A stretch of 64,000 bases of DNA, taken from contig DISB01000010.1 of the NCBI GenBank assembly GCA_002421685.1, forward strand, positions 1,324-65,323. Direction: 5' to 3'. The translations under genes were made by a program, and so were the position numbers. Below, one piece after another: positions 24,324-34,015 of the stretch; the stretch's first letter is position 1; each line of letters starts with the position of its first letter. Origin of the DNA: Bacteroidetes bacterium UBA6221. GTDB lineage: Bacteria; Bacteroidota; Bacteroidia; Chitinophagales; Chitinophagaceae. The notes under the pieces are model-generated. The model saw only the letters and a program-made list of their open reading frames with translations. It ran no database searches and was not told the origin of the DNA.

Positions 24324-26063
24324 CTATAACTTACTGAACCGCGAAACTGCGATGGAATGCCCCGAGCCGTCTAATATTTCAACCAGGTAAATATCAGGTG
24401 GCAACCTGCTTACATCCACTTTGGTGTCGCTACCCGTAGCTAGGTTGCCCACCATCAGTGTTTTGCCGGTTTTGTCTACTATCTTGTACTTAGACGCCTT
24501 ACTGTACGAGCCCGTAGATTTTATATGCAGCATGTTTTCCGCAGGATTTGGAAATACCACTATACCGCCGTCATTGTTGCTAAGGCTAGCTACAGAAACC
24601 AGGGGATTGACGTACAATAATGCCATATTGCTGGTATCGCCGGGTGCGTTGCAAGCGCTGCCAGTGCGAATAACACAGCGGAACTGGAATTCATTTTGCG
24701 ACCGGTCCACGCCCAGCACTGTCAGCCTGTTAGTTCTTGTACCCTGGTATATGCCGCCGTCGTTGATGTTGGAAAATACGCCCGTACCAGGAGATACCTG
24801 CCATTGATACAATGCTCCCGCAGCAGTAGCCTGTACTTCATAGTTAACGCTTTTGCCGGGGTCTGTTGTTACATCCACCGGGTGCACAGCTACTTTAGGA
24901 ATGGGCAGTACCGTCAGCCGTGTTTCATTGGTGGTAAATGTGTCGCATATACCCTCAACCAGGCAGCGGAATCTTGTACCATCCATTGTATCGCTGGCTC
25001 CCACGATGCGCAAAAGATCGTCAATAATGACATAAGGCGGCTGAATAGCAAGGTCTTCGTACTGCTGCGTAATGGTATTGTATATCTGCCAACGGTAGCC
25101 TGTGATCGCGCCTGTCGTCTTCAACTGTATATCTTTTGTGGCATTGATGCAGGTGGTGTCATGGGCTGCAAGAGGCTCAGCCAGCGGCAGGCCATGTACA
25201 TTAAGCGTTACGGTATCGCTGGTATCTACGCAGGACGTGGAAGAGCCTTTGGCTATAAGTGCGCGGTATTGATAGCCATCATAGGTGGCCGGTGGATTGT
25301 TTACGGAAAGGGTGGTGGTGCCTGAACCTGAATATATTGTGTTGTTGGATACATCTATAAAACCGGATCCTTCGTCTACCTGCCATTTGTACACTGTTGC
25401 GTCTATAGAAGAGATTGAAAAGGTAGCCTGTTCATCTTCACAAATTGTTGTCGATATGGGTTGTTGGGTAACTGCGGTAGAGCAGGTAACTATCTCCAGT
25501 CCGCAGGCCGCCTGCCCAGACCCAGTAGAGCCGCTTGAAGCTGTTCTGCCTCCCCATATTCTCTTATTACCGTTCGTGGTATTCTGGCTTACAGTGGTAC
25601 CGTTTGTATTAGTTATGGTAGCCTCGATCACCAGACTGGAGGTACCGTCGTATGAGAATGGTGTTGCCAGTTGCACGCCAAACCATCCGCCCGAACTGAA
25701 GGTAATATTAGAACTTGTGGGGCCATAACAGGTGGTAAGGCCCGTAATGAATGTACCGTTGGAAAACGTAGAGAAGTTTACATGGCCGATACTGATCCTG
25801 TAATCCGAAAAGGCCTTGGTAGATGACGCACTGTTGGCAGACCTGAAATAAACATGCGTTATCATACCGGCCTGTAGGCTTGGTGTAAACTCCGTGGGTG
25901 TGTAAACCCATTGCACTTTGTTGGATGTTGTGCTGTTAAAAGGGAAGTTGTTGTTGGAGGAGCCGCCGGGTGTAGTATACGTCGGCGTTTGCGCAAACGT
26001 TTTTGCTGAAAAAAATACGGTCAGAATAATGAGCGCAGATAGCGGTTGTAGATATTGCTTCAT
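24324..26063 (-). CDS. T9SS-sorted secreted protein with Ig-like domains (downstream paralogue)
   Basis: 579 residues. Signal peptide about 1-24 (TFA|Q). The N-terminal domain (about 26-190) is a beta-sandwich found in Bacteroidota secreted proteins (GGWFGVQLATPFSYDGTSSL). Three Ig-like domains follow (about 195-290, 300-385 and 390-480; repeated pattern Y-x-WQV and FRCLV or FRCVI). The last 75 residues are a type A T9SS sorting domain (IVVFPNPAENMLHIKSTG, TLMVGNLATGSDTKVDVSRL). It is secreted through the outer membrane and attached to the surface. It shares the Ig region and sorting domain with its upstream neighbour. Confidence 0.9.
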   Translation of the reverse strand: MKQYLQPLSALIILTVFFSAKTFAQTPTYTTPGGSSNNNFPFNSTTSNKVQWVYTPTEFTPSLQAGMITHVYFRSANSASSTKAFSDYRISIGHVNFSTFSNGTFITGLTTCYGPTSSNITFSSGGWFGVQLATPFSYDGTSSLVIEATITNTNGTTVSQNTTNGNKRIWGGRTASSGSTGSGQAACGLEIVTCSTAVTQQPISTTICEDEQATFSISSIDATVYKWQVDEGSGFIDVSNNTIYSGSGTTTLSVNNPPATYDGYQYRALIAKGSSTSCVDTSDTVTLNVHGLPLAEPLAAHDTTCINATKDIQLKTTGAITGYRWQIYNTITQQYEDLAIQPPYVIIDDLLRIVGASDTMDGTRFRCLVEGICDTFTTNETRLTVLPIPKVAVHPVDVTTDPGKSVNYEVQATAAGALYQWQVSPGTGVFSNINDGGIYQGTRTNRLTVLGVDRSQNEFQFRCVIRTGSACNAPGDTSNMALLYVNPLVSVASLSNNDGGIVVFPNPAENMLHIKSTGSYSKASKYKIVDKTGKTLMVGNLATGSDTKVDVSRLPPDIYLVEILDGSGHSIAVSRFSKL

Positions 26064-26202
26064 AATTTGAACTTTTTATTTATCCAAACAAATAAGAAGG
26101 TTTAATTTAATTATTTTTTTAACAGGGTATTGTCCCTTTAATCATATTTTAATTCTTGAAAATATGGCAGCGAAAAGCTTTGATGCCTATGTACGGATAC
26201 GA

Positions 26203-26228
26203 AAAAGGCGCCTGGTAAGACGCCTTTT
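26203..26228 (-). terminator. Terminator of the upstream T9SS Ig-repeat gene
   Basis: Arms aaaaggcg (26203-26210) and cgcctttt (26221-26228), 10-nt loop; on the minus strand followed by T-rich sequence. Confidence 0.8.
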
Positions 26229-26249
26229 AAAAAAGTGCATAATTTTCAG

Positions 26250-27944
26250 TTACAGCTTCGTAAACCGTGAGGTTGTCAGCGTATGGCCGGAAACATCAAT
26301 AACCTGTATTAGGTATATATCTGCCGGCAATCGGCCCACATCTACCTTGGTATTACCGGTTGCGGCGAGGTCGCCTGTCAAAAGTATTTTACCGGTCTTG
26401 TCCACTATCCTAAAGCTCTGCGCGTCGTTATTCCGGGCAGCATAGATGAAAAGCGTCTCGCCAGCAGGATTAGGATATATCGACAGGTTTTCTTCGTTAA
26501 CCACTCCGCTCACGGATACAGCCGGATTTACATACAAAACAGCAAAATTGCTGGTATCGCCGGGAGCATTGCAAGTGTTACCTACGCGTATAACACAGCG
26601 GAACTGGAACCCGGTTTGCGCATGATTAACACCAAATACGGTAAGCTTATTAGTCTTCACCCCTTGATAAATACCACCGTCATTGATATTAGAAAATATA
26701 GAAGTACCCGGAGAGGATGCCTGCCATTGGTACCGCGCGCCCGAGGTGGTGGCTGTAACTTCAAATGTCACTTTGTCGCCCTGGTCGGCTGTTACATCTT
26801 CCGGGTGGGTACTTACCTTGGGAATGGCAGATACAAATAACTGTAATTCGTTTGAGGTAACAGTATCACAAATGCCTGTCATGATAACCCGGTACTTGGC
26901 TCCGTCCAGGGTATCGCTCACGCCCACAATTCGCAGGATATCGCCCATATGGATATAGGGAGGTTGAACAGGAAGGTCTTCATACGCCTGGGATATCGAG
27001 TTATATATCTGCCACCTATAGCCTGTGATGGAGCCGGTTGCCTTAATTTGTATATCCTTGGTAGCGTTGATACAAGTTGAGTCATTAGCTGGCAGAGGAT
27101 CTGCCTTTACCAGTCCATGCACATTCAGTGTAACCGTGTCGCTGGTATCAGCACAGGCTGCTGAACCTTTGCTTACGAGGCACCTGAATTGATAGTTATC
27201 GAATGTAGCGGGCGTATTGTCAACAGTAAGCGTATTAGTGGTAACCCCGGAATAATTAGGGCCATTGGATAAAGAGTTGAACCCGCTGCCTTCATCTACC
27301 TGCCACTGATAACTGGTGACGTCAACAGCAGTAATGCCAAATAATGCCTGCTCGTTTTCGCAGATAGTAGCGGAAGAAGGCTGTTGTGTGACAGCAGTAG
27401 AACAGGTAGTATAGTACACCTCTACCCGGCTGATCGAACTGCTCGAGGGTTCCGTCCAATAGTTGGCGATGCCTGTGGAACTCATGCTGCCCTGGTATCC
27501 TATTCTTGCTAAAGTTGTGGGTATTCCGGCTATATTGTATTGCCCTGAAACGGTACCATATGAATTGACATTACCCGCCTGGCCTACAATACCTATCTTA
27601 TCTCCGGCGCTGATAGGAATGTTCACAGATTGAATAACACCATTGGTAGCACCGTAGGTTACGTGCAGCGACGTAAAATTGGTGGAGGTAGTAGAATACA
27701 CTACAGGTGTTCCGTCATTTATTTTGAAGACCTGTATATATTGTAATCCACTTCCCGCCTGTGAGGGCACACGCAAACCAGTAATGACAAAATCTGTGGG
27801 GGCCGTAAACCAAAAGCCCCTGATGTTGCCGGAATATGTACTGGCATGGTTAGGCAACGGTATCATCGTCTGGGCTATAGCATTATTTAATGCCAGTAAA
27901 AGGGTGCAGGCGATAGCTGCACTTTGTGTAAATTTCCTGAACAT
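26250..27944 (-). CDS. T9SS-sorted secreted protein with Ig-like domains (upstream paralogue)
   Basis: 564 residues. Signal peptide about 1-24 (NAIA|Q). The N-terminal module differs from the downstream paralogue (STYSGNIRGFWFTAPTDFVI), while the Ig-like block from about residue 180 is clearly homologous (TCSTAVTQQPSSATICENEQ in one, TCSTAVTQQPISTTICEDEQ in the other). The sorting domain at the C-terminus reads LSIYPNPAGETLFIYAARNN, then LTGDLAATGNTKVDVGRLPA. The pair arose by tandem duplication with exchange of the N-terminal module. Function unknown; adhesion or polymer binding is plausible. Confidence 0.9.
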   Translation of the reverse strand: MFRKFTQSAAIACTLLLALNNAIAQTMIPLPNHASTYSGNIRGFWFTAPTDFVITGLRVPSQAGSGLQYIQVFKINDGTPVVYSTTSTNFTSLHVTYGATNGVIQSVNIPISAGDKIGIVGQAGNVNSYGTVSGQYNIAGIPTTLARIGYQGSMSSTGIANYWTEPSSSSISRVEVYYTTCSTAVTQQPSSATICENEQALFGITAVDVTSYQWQVDEGSGFNSLSNGPNYSGVTTNTLTVDNTPATFDNYQFRCLVSKGSAACADTSDTVTLNVHGLVKADPLPANDSTCINATKDIQIKATGSITGYRWQIYNSISQAYEDLPVQPPYIHMGDILRIVGVSDTLDGAKYRVIMTGICDTVTSNELQLFVSAIPKVSTHPEDVTADQGDKVTFEVTATTSGARYQWQASSPGTSIFSNINDGGIYQGVKTNKLTVFGVNHAQTGFQFRCVIRVGNTCNAPGDTSNFAVLYVNPAVSVSGVVNEENLSIYPNPAGETLFIYAARNNDAQSFRIVDKTGKILLTGDLAATGNTKVDVGRLPADIYLIQVIDVSGHTLTTSRFTKL

Positions 27945-28218
27945 GTTAATTCAATTTTAATGACTTTCGTATATTATTTGTTGCCGAAAATATTACCCGT
28001 ATCCGCAAAGGCATATAGCATATCTTAAATTTAATTAAAGCTACTGACCTATAAGCTATTTAATCATATTTTAATTGTTATCAAAACGCTTTTGATGGTT
28101 TCATTTTGAGGTGATATGCGGATGATATGGTGCAATCCCCCCTGGTTAGGTTTTTAACAGGTATCTGAACCTCTGATTAGAGGTCTTTAGCTATATTTAC
28201 TCCCCGAACGGACAGTAT

Positions 28219-28749
28219 ATGAAAAGGATTTTGTTCTTATTGGGCCTGGGTGCCACCTTCGGTGCTTATGCCCAGGTAGAAGACATGGAAGCAGCGAAAA
28301 AGTCCGCCTTCCTGGCTGCGAAGACAATGGACGAGGCGCTTATTAACAGGCATTACGATGACTACGTAGTGTATAACCATCCCAAAGTACTGGAACAGGT
28401 AGAGGGTGGCCGCGCCGGTATGGCCATACAGGTAGCCAGGCAAATAGCAGATATAGAAGAGTTGGGCAATATCATCACCGCCGTATGGCCGCAGATGCCC
28501 GAAACGGTGATAGACACAGCCGGTGAATGGCAGACTACGTTGCAGCAATTTATGGAATACCGCCTGCCCGACGGAAAAATAAAATCAGAGACTACCATTA
28601 TAGGCCTCTCGCCCGATAAAGGGAAGACCTGGTACTTCATGGACGCGGCAGGCCGGCAGCTTAAGGACCTGAAGGAGCTTTTTCCCACGCTCAGCTCAAA
28701 GCTGGTAATACCTGAACCTAAGCAAGCGCAGTTCACGCCCGATAAATAA
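28219..28749 (+). CDS. Small secreted protein, function unknown
   Basis: 176 residues with signal peptide 1-18 (GAYA|Q). The body starts with a helix-rich segment (MEAAKKSAFLAAKTMDEALI, NRHYDDYVVYNHPKVLEQVE) and continues with alternating strands (TAGEWQTTLQQFMEYRLPDG). The pattern, a helix pair followed by a curved sheet, is like SnoaL/NTF2-type folds, but no motif is diagnostic. No neighbours in operon; its stop codon abuts the stop of the convergent glycosyltransferase. Confidence 0.8.
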   Translation: MKRILFLLGLGATFGAYAQVEDMEAAKKSAFLAAKTMDEALINRHYDDYVVYNHPKVLEQVEGGRAGMAIQVARQIADIEELGNIITAVWPQMPETVIDTAGEWQTTLQQFMEYRLPDGKIKSETTIIGLSPDKGKTWYFMDAAGRQLKDLKELFPTLSSKLVIPEPKQAQFTPDK

Positions 28750-29883
28750 CTACATTAGTTCTTCGTACACCTTCATAACGTTGGCGGCGCAACGTTCAGG
28801 CGTGAAGTTGGCGGCGTGGCGCACCCCGCGTTCTATCATCTCTTTCCGCAGGTGTTCGTTGCTTGTCACCTCATGTATAGCATTGGCCATTGCTTCTACG
28901 TCGTAGGGGTCTATATACCTTGCTGCATCACCTCCCGTTTCGGGCATGCACGATACATTGCTGGTAATAACCGGTAGCTTGCTCCACAACGATTCCAGTA
29001 TAGGAATTCCAAAACCTTCAAAAACAGACGGGTACAACATCAGCGTAGCGGCCTGGTAAATAGCGGGCATATCTTCGCCGGCCACGCCGCCGGGCCTTTC
29101 GCTCAGCCACAGCACCCTGTCTGTCAAGCCATTGGCCTGTATATAATTTTTCACCTGTTTCATATAATCGCCGCCACTGCCGACCACGGCCAGCGGTATA
29201 TCCAGTTTGCCTTTCAGTGCATGAAGGGCTTTGCAGACAGTGAGCAGGTTCTTGCGCTCTATCACACTGCCTACGCTAAGCAGGTACTGCCGGGGCAGGT
29301 TGTATTTTGTCCGCACCTGCTGTAGTTGTTCATCATTCAGCCAGCCGGCAAATGCCGGGTTGCAGCTCTGGTAGCATACGCGTATCCTGTTTTCGGGCAC
29401 ACCATAATACTGATGCAGGTCCATGGCGGTTTGTTTGCTGATGGCTATCACCCTGTCTGCATGGCCGGCCGCATAGCGAAATTTTTTACGGTATATGGCC
29501 ACGTCCACCGCTTTATACTGCTGCGGATAGCGCTCAAATATCAGGTCGTGCATGGTGACGACCGATTTGATGCCTGTCCGGTGCAGGCCGACGGGTATCT
29601 CATGGCTCAGGCCATGGTACAGGTCGATGCAGAGGCGCGACAGATCGTGCAGCACGCCGTTGCTGCGCCACAGCGAAGGGAAAGGTTTGTATAGTCCTTT
29701 AGGTAATTCTGTATGAATATTATCGGCAACAGGCGGCTGAAACAGCGGGCCTGTTTTAGGCGTCATCAGGTAGTACTCGTGCTGCGGGTAGGCGGCGAAC
29801 AAAGCATTCAACAGGTTGCGGCTGTACTGCCCCAAGCCCGTATTATTCCTGAAAGCCCTTTTTGCATCGAACGCTATGCGCAT
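28750..29883 (-). CDS. GT4-family glycosyltransferase
   Basis: 377 residues from the ATG at 29883, giving the conserved start MRIAFDAKRAFRNNTGLGQY; the longer frame from 29964 is not needed. GT-B fold: N-terminal acceptor domain with GLSHEIPVGL, TMHDLIFERYP and RVIAISKQTAMDLHQYYGVP; C-terminal donor domain with LLSVGSVIERKNLLTVCKAL and the EX7E-type motif FEGFGIPILESLWSKLPVIT. Probably adds a sugar from a nucleotide-sugar to a surface glycan. Very similar in plan to the glycosyltransferase at 34035, but no shared operon. Confidence 0.93.
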   Translation of the reverse strand: MRIAFDAKRAFRNNTGLGQYSRNLLNALFAAYPQHEYYLMTPKTGPLFQPPVADNIHTELPKGLYKPFPSLWRSNGVLHDLSRLCIDLYHGLSHEIPVGLHRTGIKSVVTMHDLIFERYPQQYKAVDVAIYRKKFRYAAGHADRVIAISKQTAMDLHQYYGVPENRIRVCYQSCNPAFAGWLNDEQLQQVRTKYNLPRQYLLSVGSVIERKNLLTVCKALHALKGKLDIPLAVVGSGGDYMKQVKNYIQANGLTDRVLWLSERPGGVAGEDMPAIYQAATLMLYPSVFEGFGIPILESLWSKLPVITSNVSCMPETGGDAARYIDPYDVEAMANAIHEVTSNEHLRKEMIERGVRHAANFTPERCAANVMKVYEELM

Positions 29884-29951
29884 GGTACAAATGTAGTTTG
29901 ACAATTCGGCAATACGAAAACGTGCCGATGAGTTGAAGGATGTTGTCAAAA

Positions 29952-29980
29952 TAAAACAGCCCACGCAAAGCGTGAGCTGT
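29952..29980 (-). terminator. Terminator of the Nfu gene
   Basis: Arms acagcccacgc (29956-29966) and gcgtgagctgt (29970-29980), one mismatch, 3-nt loop; T-rich on the minus strand (TTTTATTTT). Confidence 0.85.
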
Positions 29981-30008
29981 CCATATTACTAACCACTAAA
30001 ATAAATTC

Positions 30009-30599
30009 TTATTCCGCCTCGGCCACTACTTCCTTCACTTCAGGTATCATGCGCTTCATCATACCTTCTATACCTGCCTTCAGCGTTATCATAGACGAGG
30101 GGCAGCCCGAGCAGGAGCCCTGCATCATCAGCCTTACCACACCGGCGTCATATCCTTTGAAGCGGATAGCGCCGCCGTCCATTTCTACCGCCGGCTTCAC
30201 ATAGTTTTCCAGCAGTTCTTTTATACGCTTCACCACGTCTGTATCATCTTCGTTGATGGTGTTGCTTTCTTCTTTTTTTACCACCTGGTCTTCGTTCAGC
30301 ACTACCTTGCCTTCTTCAAGGTATTGTTTCAGGAATTCACGAACGGATGGTATCACTTCTTCCCACTGTGTTTCGGGAGTTTTGGTCAGCGTCACAAAGT
30401 TGCTGGCGATAAATACGCCGCGTATGAATGGGAAGGCGAACAATTCTTTTGCCAGGGGAGACGGGGCCGCGCTCATTTCGTCAGGAAAATCGATGCTCTT
30501 GCCGGGATACAACAGTTTATTGGCCACAAACTTCATTGTTTCCGGGTTGGGAGTCATCTCCGTATATATGCTTACAATAGTATTTCCGGTCTTCAACAT
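30009..30599 (-). CDS. Nfu-type Fe-S cluster carrier
   Basis: 196 residues from the ATG at 30599 (MLKTGNTIVSIYTEMTPNPE); the 18-residue extension from 30653 is not conserved-looking. Residues 10-95 are the Nfu N-terminal domain (TPNPETMKFVANKLL, FPFIRGVFIASNFVTLTKTP). Residues about 120-190 are the NifU C-terminal domain with CSGCPSS, the CxxC that holds a bridging [4Fe-4S] cluster, preceded by KPAVEMDGGAIRFKGYDAGV. It delivers clusters to target proteins. It is separate from the isc genes at 59-61 kb. Confidence 0.95.
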   Translation of the reverse strand: MLKTGNTIVSIYTEMTPNPETMKFVANKLLYPGKSIDFPDEMSAAPSPLAKELFAFPFIRGVFIASNFVTLTKTPETQWEEVIPSVREFLKQYLEEGKVVLNEDQVVKKEESNTINEDDTDVVKRIKELLENYVKPAVEMDGGAIRFKGYDAGVVRLMMQGSCSGCPSSMITLKAGIEGMMKRMIPEVKEVVAEAE

Positions 30600-30845
30600 T
30601 ATCGGTTCATTTTTATTTCTACAAAAATAGGTAATAAATGGCCTCGGCGGCAATCAATTGCCCATATACCTGTATAATAGAATTACATTATAGAAAGGCC
30701 AAATGTTTAAGATGCAATCATTCAGGCCCCTGTTATCAGCTCTTCCGCTTTAACAGAACCTTAGAAACTATGTTTTTTCCAGGCTGTTTTACTGGCAAAC
30801 GATGTCCTTTCAAGGGCATATTGTAAAACCAAAAATTGATAAGTT

Positions 30846-31484
30846 ATGAGAACGAAAATAGCAATGTTGGCGCTTGGGTTGGGGTTTATACTACCTGCCG
30901 CCAACGCTCAGAAGAGTAAGTTTGATATCAACTATCCTGTATGTAAGGCAGGGAGCGACTATGTGATATGCGACAAAGACGACGCTATGAGAAGCGCTAA
31001 GGAACTTTCATCCGGCAGGCATATGCCTGCAAAAGGATATATAGAGCCCGCCTGTAAAACTACTGTAGTGTACGTAAACAAAAGCAACCAGGCCAACGAA
31101 GATTTAACCGTGACTTATGAAATGCCTAATGACGAGTACACAGAACTGGAACCTGAATGTAATACTTCATTGGCCTATCCTACCAGTACTACACAATACG
31201 GTAAAAACCCGAAAGTGTGTGATAATACGGTAGTGTGTATGAAACATAAACAAGCTAAACAAGCCAGCCTGCCCCAGGACCCTGACCTGCGCGCCATAGC
31301 AGTAGTGAGCGCCAAAGGTAACCCCCGCCTGACCGCAAGCTATGATGTGCCGGGCGAGGTATATGAAGGCGGAGAAGTATTGTCTAACGATGGTGTGGCC
31401 AAAAACAAAGAAAGGAACCTGAGTTACCTTCACTTTGGCCCTACCAAAGTACCTAACGACGGTGGCCTTGCCACTAAGTATTAA
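30846..31484 (+). CDS. Small secreted Cys-containing protein with a duplicated motif, function unknown
   Basis: 212 residues with signal peptide 1-21 (ANA|Q). It has seven Cys in the mature part (CKAGSDYVICDK, ACKTTVV, ECNT, VCDNTVVC) that could form disulfides. A repeated strand pattern appears twice: LTVTYEMPNDEYTE near residue 87 and LTASYDVPGEVYEGG near residue 175, each preceded by VVYVNKSNQA or VVSAKGNP. No known family was recognised. A GGATTTA-like leader element was not found. Strong terminator follows. Confidence 0.78.
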   Translation: MRTKIAMLALGLGFILPAANAQKSKFDINYPVCKAGSDYVICDKDDAMRSAKELSSGRHMPAKGYIEPACKTTVVYVNKSNQANEDLTVTYEMPNDEYTELEPECNTSLAYPTSTTQYGKNPKVCDNTVVCMKHKQAKQASLPQDPDLRAIAVVSAKGNPRLTASYDVPGEVYEGGEVLSNDGVAKNKERNLSYLHFGPTKVPNDGGLATKY

Positions 31485-31516
31485 TTGATGCTGTAGTAGC
31501 ATTAGTTGGTAAAAAG

Positions 31517-31553
31517 AAAAGCCCTTCTGCAGTTTTTGCGGGAGGGCTTTTTT
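31517..31553 (+). terminator. Terminator of the Cys-containing protein gene
   Basis: Arms aaaagccct (31517-31525) and agggctttt (31543-31551) with extra pairing tctgc/gcggg; six or more T follow. Confidence 0.88.
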
Positions 31554-31600
31554 ATGCTGCAAAAAACATATACCGCGCCTCTGTTGTTTACATATCAGTT

Positions 31601-32536
31601 ATGAAGAAAAAACTAAAGCAATATTGGGGCATGCTGAAGGAAACCTTCAGCCAGTTTGCCGCCGACAATGTGACCAAACTCAGCGCGTCGCTGGCATACT
31701 ATACTGTCTTTTCTTTGGGCCCCTTGCTGCTGGTAGTTATCTCGGTCACTGGTTTCTTCTTTCGCGAAAATGAGGTGATGTGGGAAGTGTACTGGCAACT
31801 GGAAGACCTTGTAGGAAAAAACAGCGCCGACCAGTTGTTCAGCATCATCAAGAGCCTGCGCGACCAGAACGCGCAGACCTTCAGCATCATCGGTATAGGC
31901 ATACTCATATTCGGCGCCACTACGGTATTTGCAGATATACAGGATTCTATCAACTACATCTGGTCGATAAAAGCAAAACCACAGCGCGGTTGGCTGAAAT
32001 ACCTGAAGAACAGGCTCCTGTCTTTTTCCCTGGTATTGGGCATTGCCTTCCTGCTGATAGTATCCCTGTTTGTCAGCTCGGTGGTAGACCTGCTGTCGAA
32101 CAGCCTGCTGAGCGCGCTGAAAGATGAACTGGTGATAGTTATACAGGCTATCAATTTCCTGTTTACATTTATTGTTATCACGCTGTTGTTTGCCACCATC
32201 TACAAAGTGCTGCCCGATGCCGTAATAAAATGGAAGGACGCCACACGCGGCGCATTTTTTACCGGCCTGCTGTTCATGCTGGGCAAATACCTCATCAGCC
32301 TCTACATTTCTTCGTCAGAAATGGATAATACCTATGGGGCCGCGGCATCCATCATCATCATCTTGTCCTGGGTATATTATACGGCCATTATACTCTACTT
32401 CGGCGCGGAGTTTACCAAAGTGTATGCCATGCAGGTAGGGGGTAAGATCAGGCTGAACGATAATGCGGTTTTTATACAGAAAAAAGAAACGGAAAAGATG
32501 TTGAGCGACGAAGTTGTTGAACTGGAGAAAAAGTAA
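31601..32536 (+). CDS. YihY/BrkB-family inner-membrane protein
   Basis: 311 residues with six hydrophobic helices: about 30-55, 95-115, 135-160, 185-210, 220-240 and 250-275. The family signature near the start is KLSASLAYYTVFSLGPLLLV; others are GILIFGATTVFADIQDSINY, KYLKNRLLSFSLVLGIAFLL, YKVLPDAVIKWKDATRGAFF, YGAAASIIIILSWVYYTAII and FGAEFTKVYA. Its function in other bacteria is not settled (once called RNase BN). Stops 3 bp before the convergent flippase. Confidence 0.94.
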   Translation: MKKKLKQYWGMLKETFSQFAADNVTKLSASLAYYTVFSLGPLLLVVISVTGFFFRENEVMWEVYWQLEDLVGKNSADQLFSIIKSLRDQNAQTFSIIGIGILIFGATTVFADIQDSINYIWSIKAKPQRGWLKYLKNRLLSFSLVLGIAFLLIVSLFVSSVVDLLSNSLLSALKDELVIVIQAINFLFTFIVITLLFATIYKVLPDAVIKWKDATRGAFFTGLLFMLGKYLISLYISSSEMDNTYGAAASIIIILSWVYYTAIILYFGAEFTKVYAMQVGGKIRLNDNAVFIQKKETEKMLSDEVVELEKK

Positions 32537-32539
32537 ATG

Positions 32540-33979
32540 CTACTTCGCCATCAGCGCTTTTACCGAAGCCACGGACACGAACCTGAACAGGAATATCAGC
32601 GTCACCCCGCAGGCAATGAATATCAGCAGGGCGTAGCGCCAATCAATGTTTAGTTGCGAACACAAATACCCCGCCGCCCCCAGCAGCGTTATATAACCCA
32701 GGTGCGCCGCTATCAGCCTGGGGCCTTTATCCAGCTCCAGCTTCCGGCCCGAAAAGAAAATATATAACACCGCCAGCGTGGTTTGCGTAACGAAGGCCAC
32801 CTGCGCCGCGCCCAATGCCTGCCTTTCGGGTATCAGCCAGGAGTTGAGCGAAAGGTTGATGACCACACCGGCTATTGCCACCTTGTTCAGCAATATCAAA
32901 TTGCCGTTGGCGGTAAGCAGGGTAGAATAAATATACATGATGCAATAAGCAGGGAAACAAGCCATCAGCCAGGCGAATACCTGCCCGCTATACGCATCCA
33001 TATCCGTGTAGAGCAATTGCATGATCTCCGTACCGAAAAACACCGCCGCACCCGTGGCAATAAAAGCGCCCGGCAGCAGCATATTTACCGACAACCTCAC
33101 GATGGGCCGTATATCATTCTGCTGCGACAGCAACCTGCCAAACATAGGCAGCAGCATACCTGCGAACATGATGCCGAACATATTGCCCACATCCAGCAGG
33201 CGGTAGCCCGCGGCGTATATCCCCGCATGGTCTTTACTATCAGGGCCGCTCAGCCTTTCTATCAGCACCGTATCGGCTCGGGTATGTACCGCCATCAGGA
33301 ATACCAGCGTGGCGTAGGGGATGCTCTTTTTAACGATGGCCCCCACCTCCTTTATGTTCAGCGACGGGGTAAAAGAGACCGACGCTATCCGGCGCATCAC
33401 CAGCATGGCCAGCACTATTGCGGCGGCGTAGCATACTATCTGCGCCAGCACAAACCATTCTATCTTAAAAGCGGGCATCCCTGGCCAGAACAGCAGCACG
33501 CTGCATACGCCTATCAGCAGCAGCCGGTCGGCAACGGACAGCAGCGCATCGGCCCTGAACTTGCGCAAGGCCGATACATTGCTGCGCAGGAACAGCATCA
33601 GCGAGTTGAGCGACTGTATCGCCAGTATACCGCCGAGCAACAGCATTTCACCGCCCGAATACCCGATAAGCAGCCCCGCAGCCAGCACAATGGCCGCATA
33701 GCCCGCCACCAGCAGCAGCCGTGCCGACAGCATGGCCGGGAACAGGCTGCGCAGCTTGCCCGGCGCGCCCGAGATAATATGCGTGTTATAGTAGGTGAGC
33801 CCAAAGTCCAGTATGATATTGAATATCAGCCCCAGGTTCACTAATGCCTGGTAGGTGCCGTAGCCCGCATGGCCCACCCGGTTCTGCACCGTCCTGTCTA
33901 CCAGGAACACCCACAGAGGCTTCACCAGCAGGTTCACCGCTATTACGAAAAGGAGGTTTTTTACAAAAAATCGGCGCAT
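32540..33979 (-). CDS. Polysaccharide flippase (Wzx/MATE-like)
   Basis: 479 residues with about 12-14 hydrophobic helices in the pattern of oligosaccharide flippases. N-terminal NLLFVIAVNLLVKPLWVFLV and GYGTYQALVNLGLIFNIILD (the early helix pair around a G-x-Y-x-x-Y motif), central RADTVLIERLSGPDSKDHAG (charged loop), YAAGYRLLDVGNMFGIMFAG, and C-terminal VFAWLMACFPAYCIMYIYST. Such proteins flip undecaprenyl-linked sugars across the inner membrane. It is divergently paired with a GT4 glycosyltransferase, which fits a surface-polysaccharide role. Confidence 0.9.
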   Translation of the reverse strand: MRRFFVKNLLFVIAVNLLVKPLWVFLVDRTVQNRVGHAGYGTYQALVNLGLIFNIILDFGLTYYNTHIISGAPGKLRSLFPAMLSARLLLVAGYAAIVLAAGLLIGYSGGEMLLLGGILAIQSLNSLMLFLRSNVSALRKFRADALLSVADRLLLIGVCSVLLFWPGMPAFKIEWFVLAQIVCYAAAIVLAMLVMRRIASVSFTPSLNIKEVGAIVKKSIPYATLVFLMAVHTRADTVLIERLSGPDSKDHAGIYAAGYRLLDVGNMFGIMFAGMLLPMFGRLLSQQNDIRPIVRLSVNMLLPGAFIATGAAVFFGTEIMQLLYTDMDAYSGQVFAWLMACFPAYCIMYIYSTLLTANGNLILLNKVAIAGVVINLSLNSWLIPERQALGAAQVAFVTQTTLAVLYIFFSGRKLELDKGPRLIAAHLGYITLLGAAGYLCSQLNIDWRYALLIFIACGVTLIFLFRFVSVASVKALMAK

Positions 33980-34015
33980 CCGGCTGTTATTCGTTGGCTG
34001 TGTTGGGTAAAATTA

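Noticed and set aside
32783..33844. 353-codon plus-strand frame over the flippase gene
   Set aside because: Gln/His/Arg-rich shadow of a membrane-protein gene; no domain.
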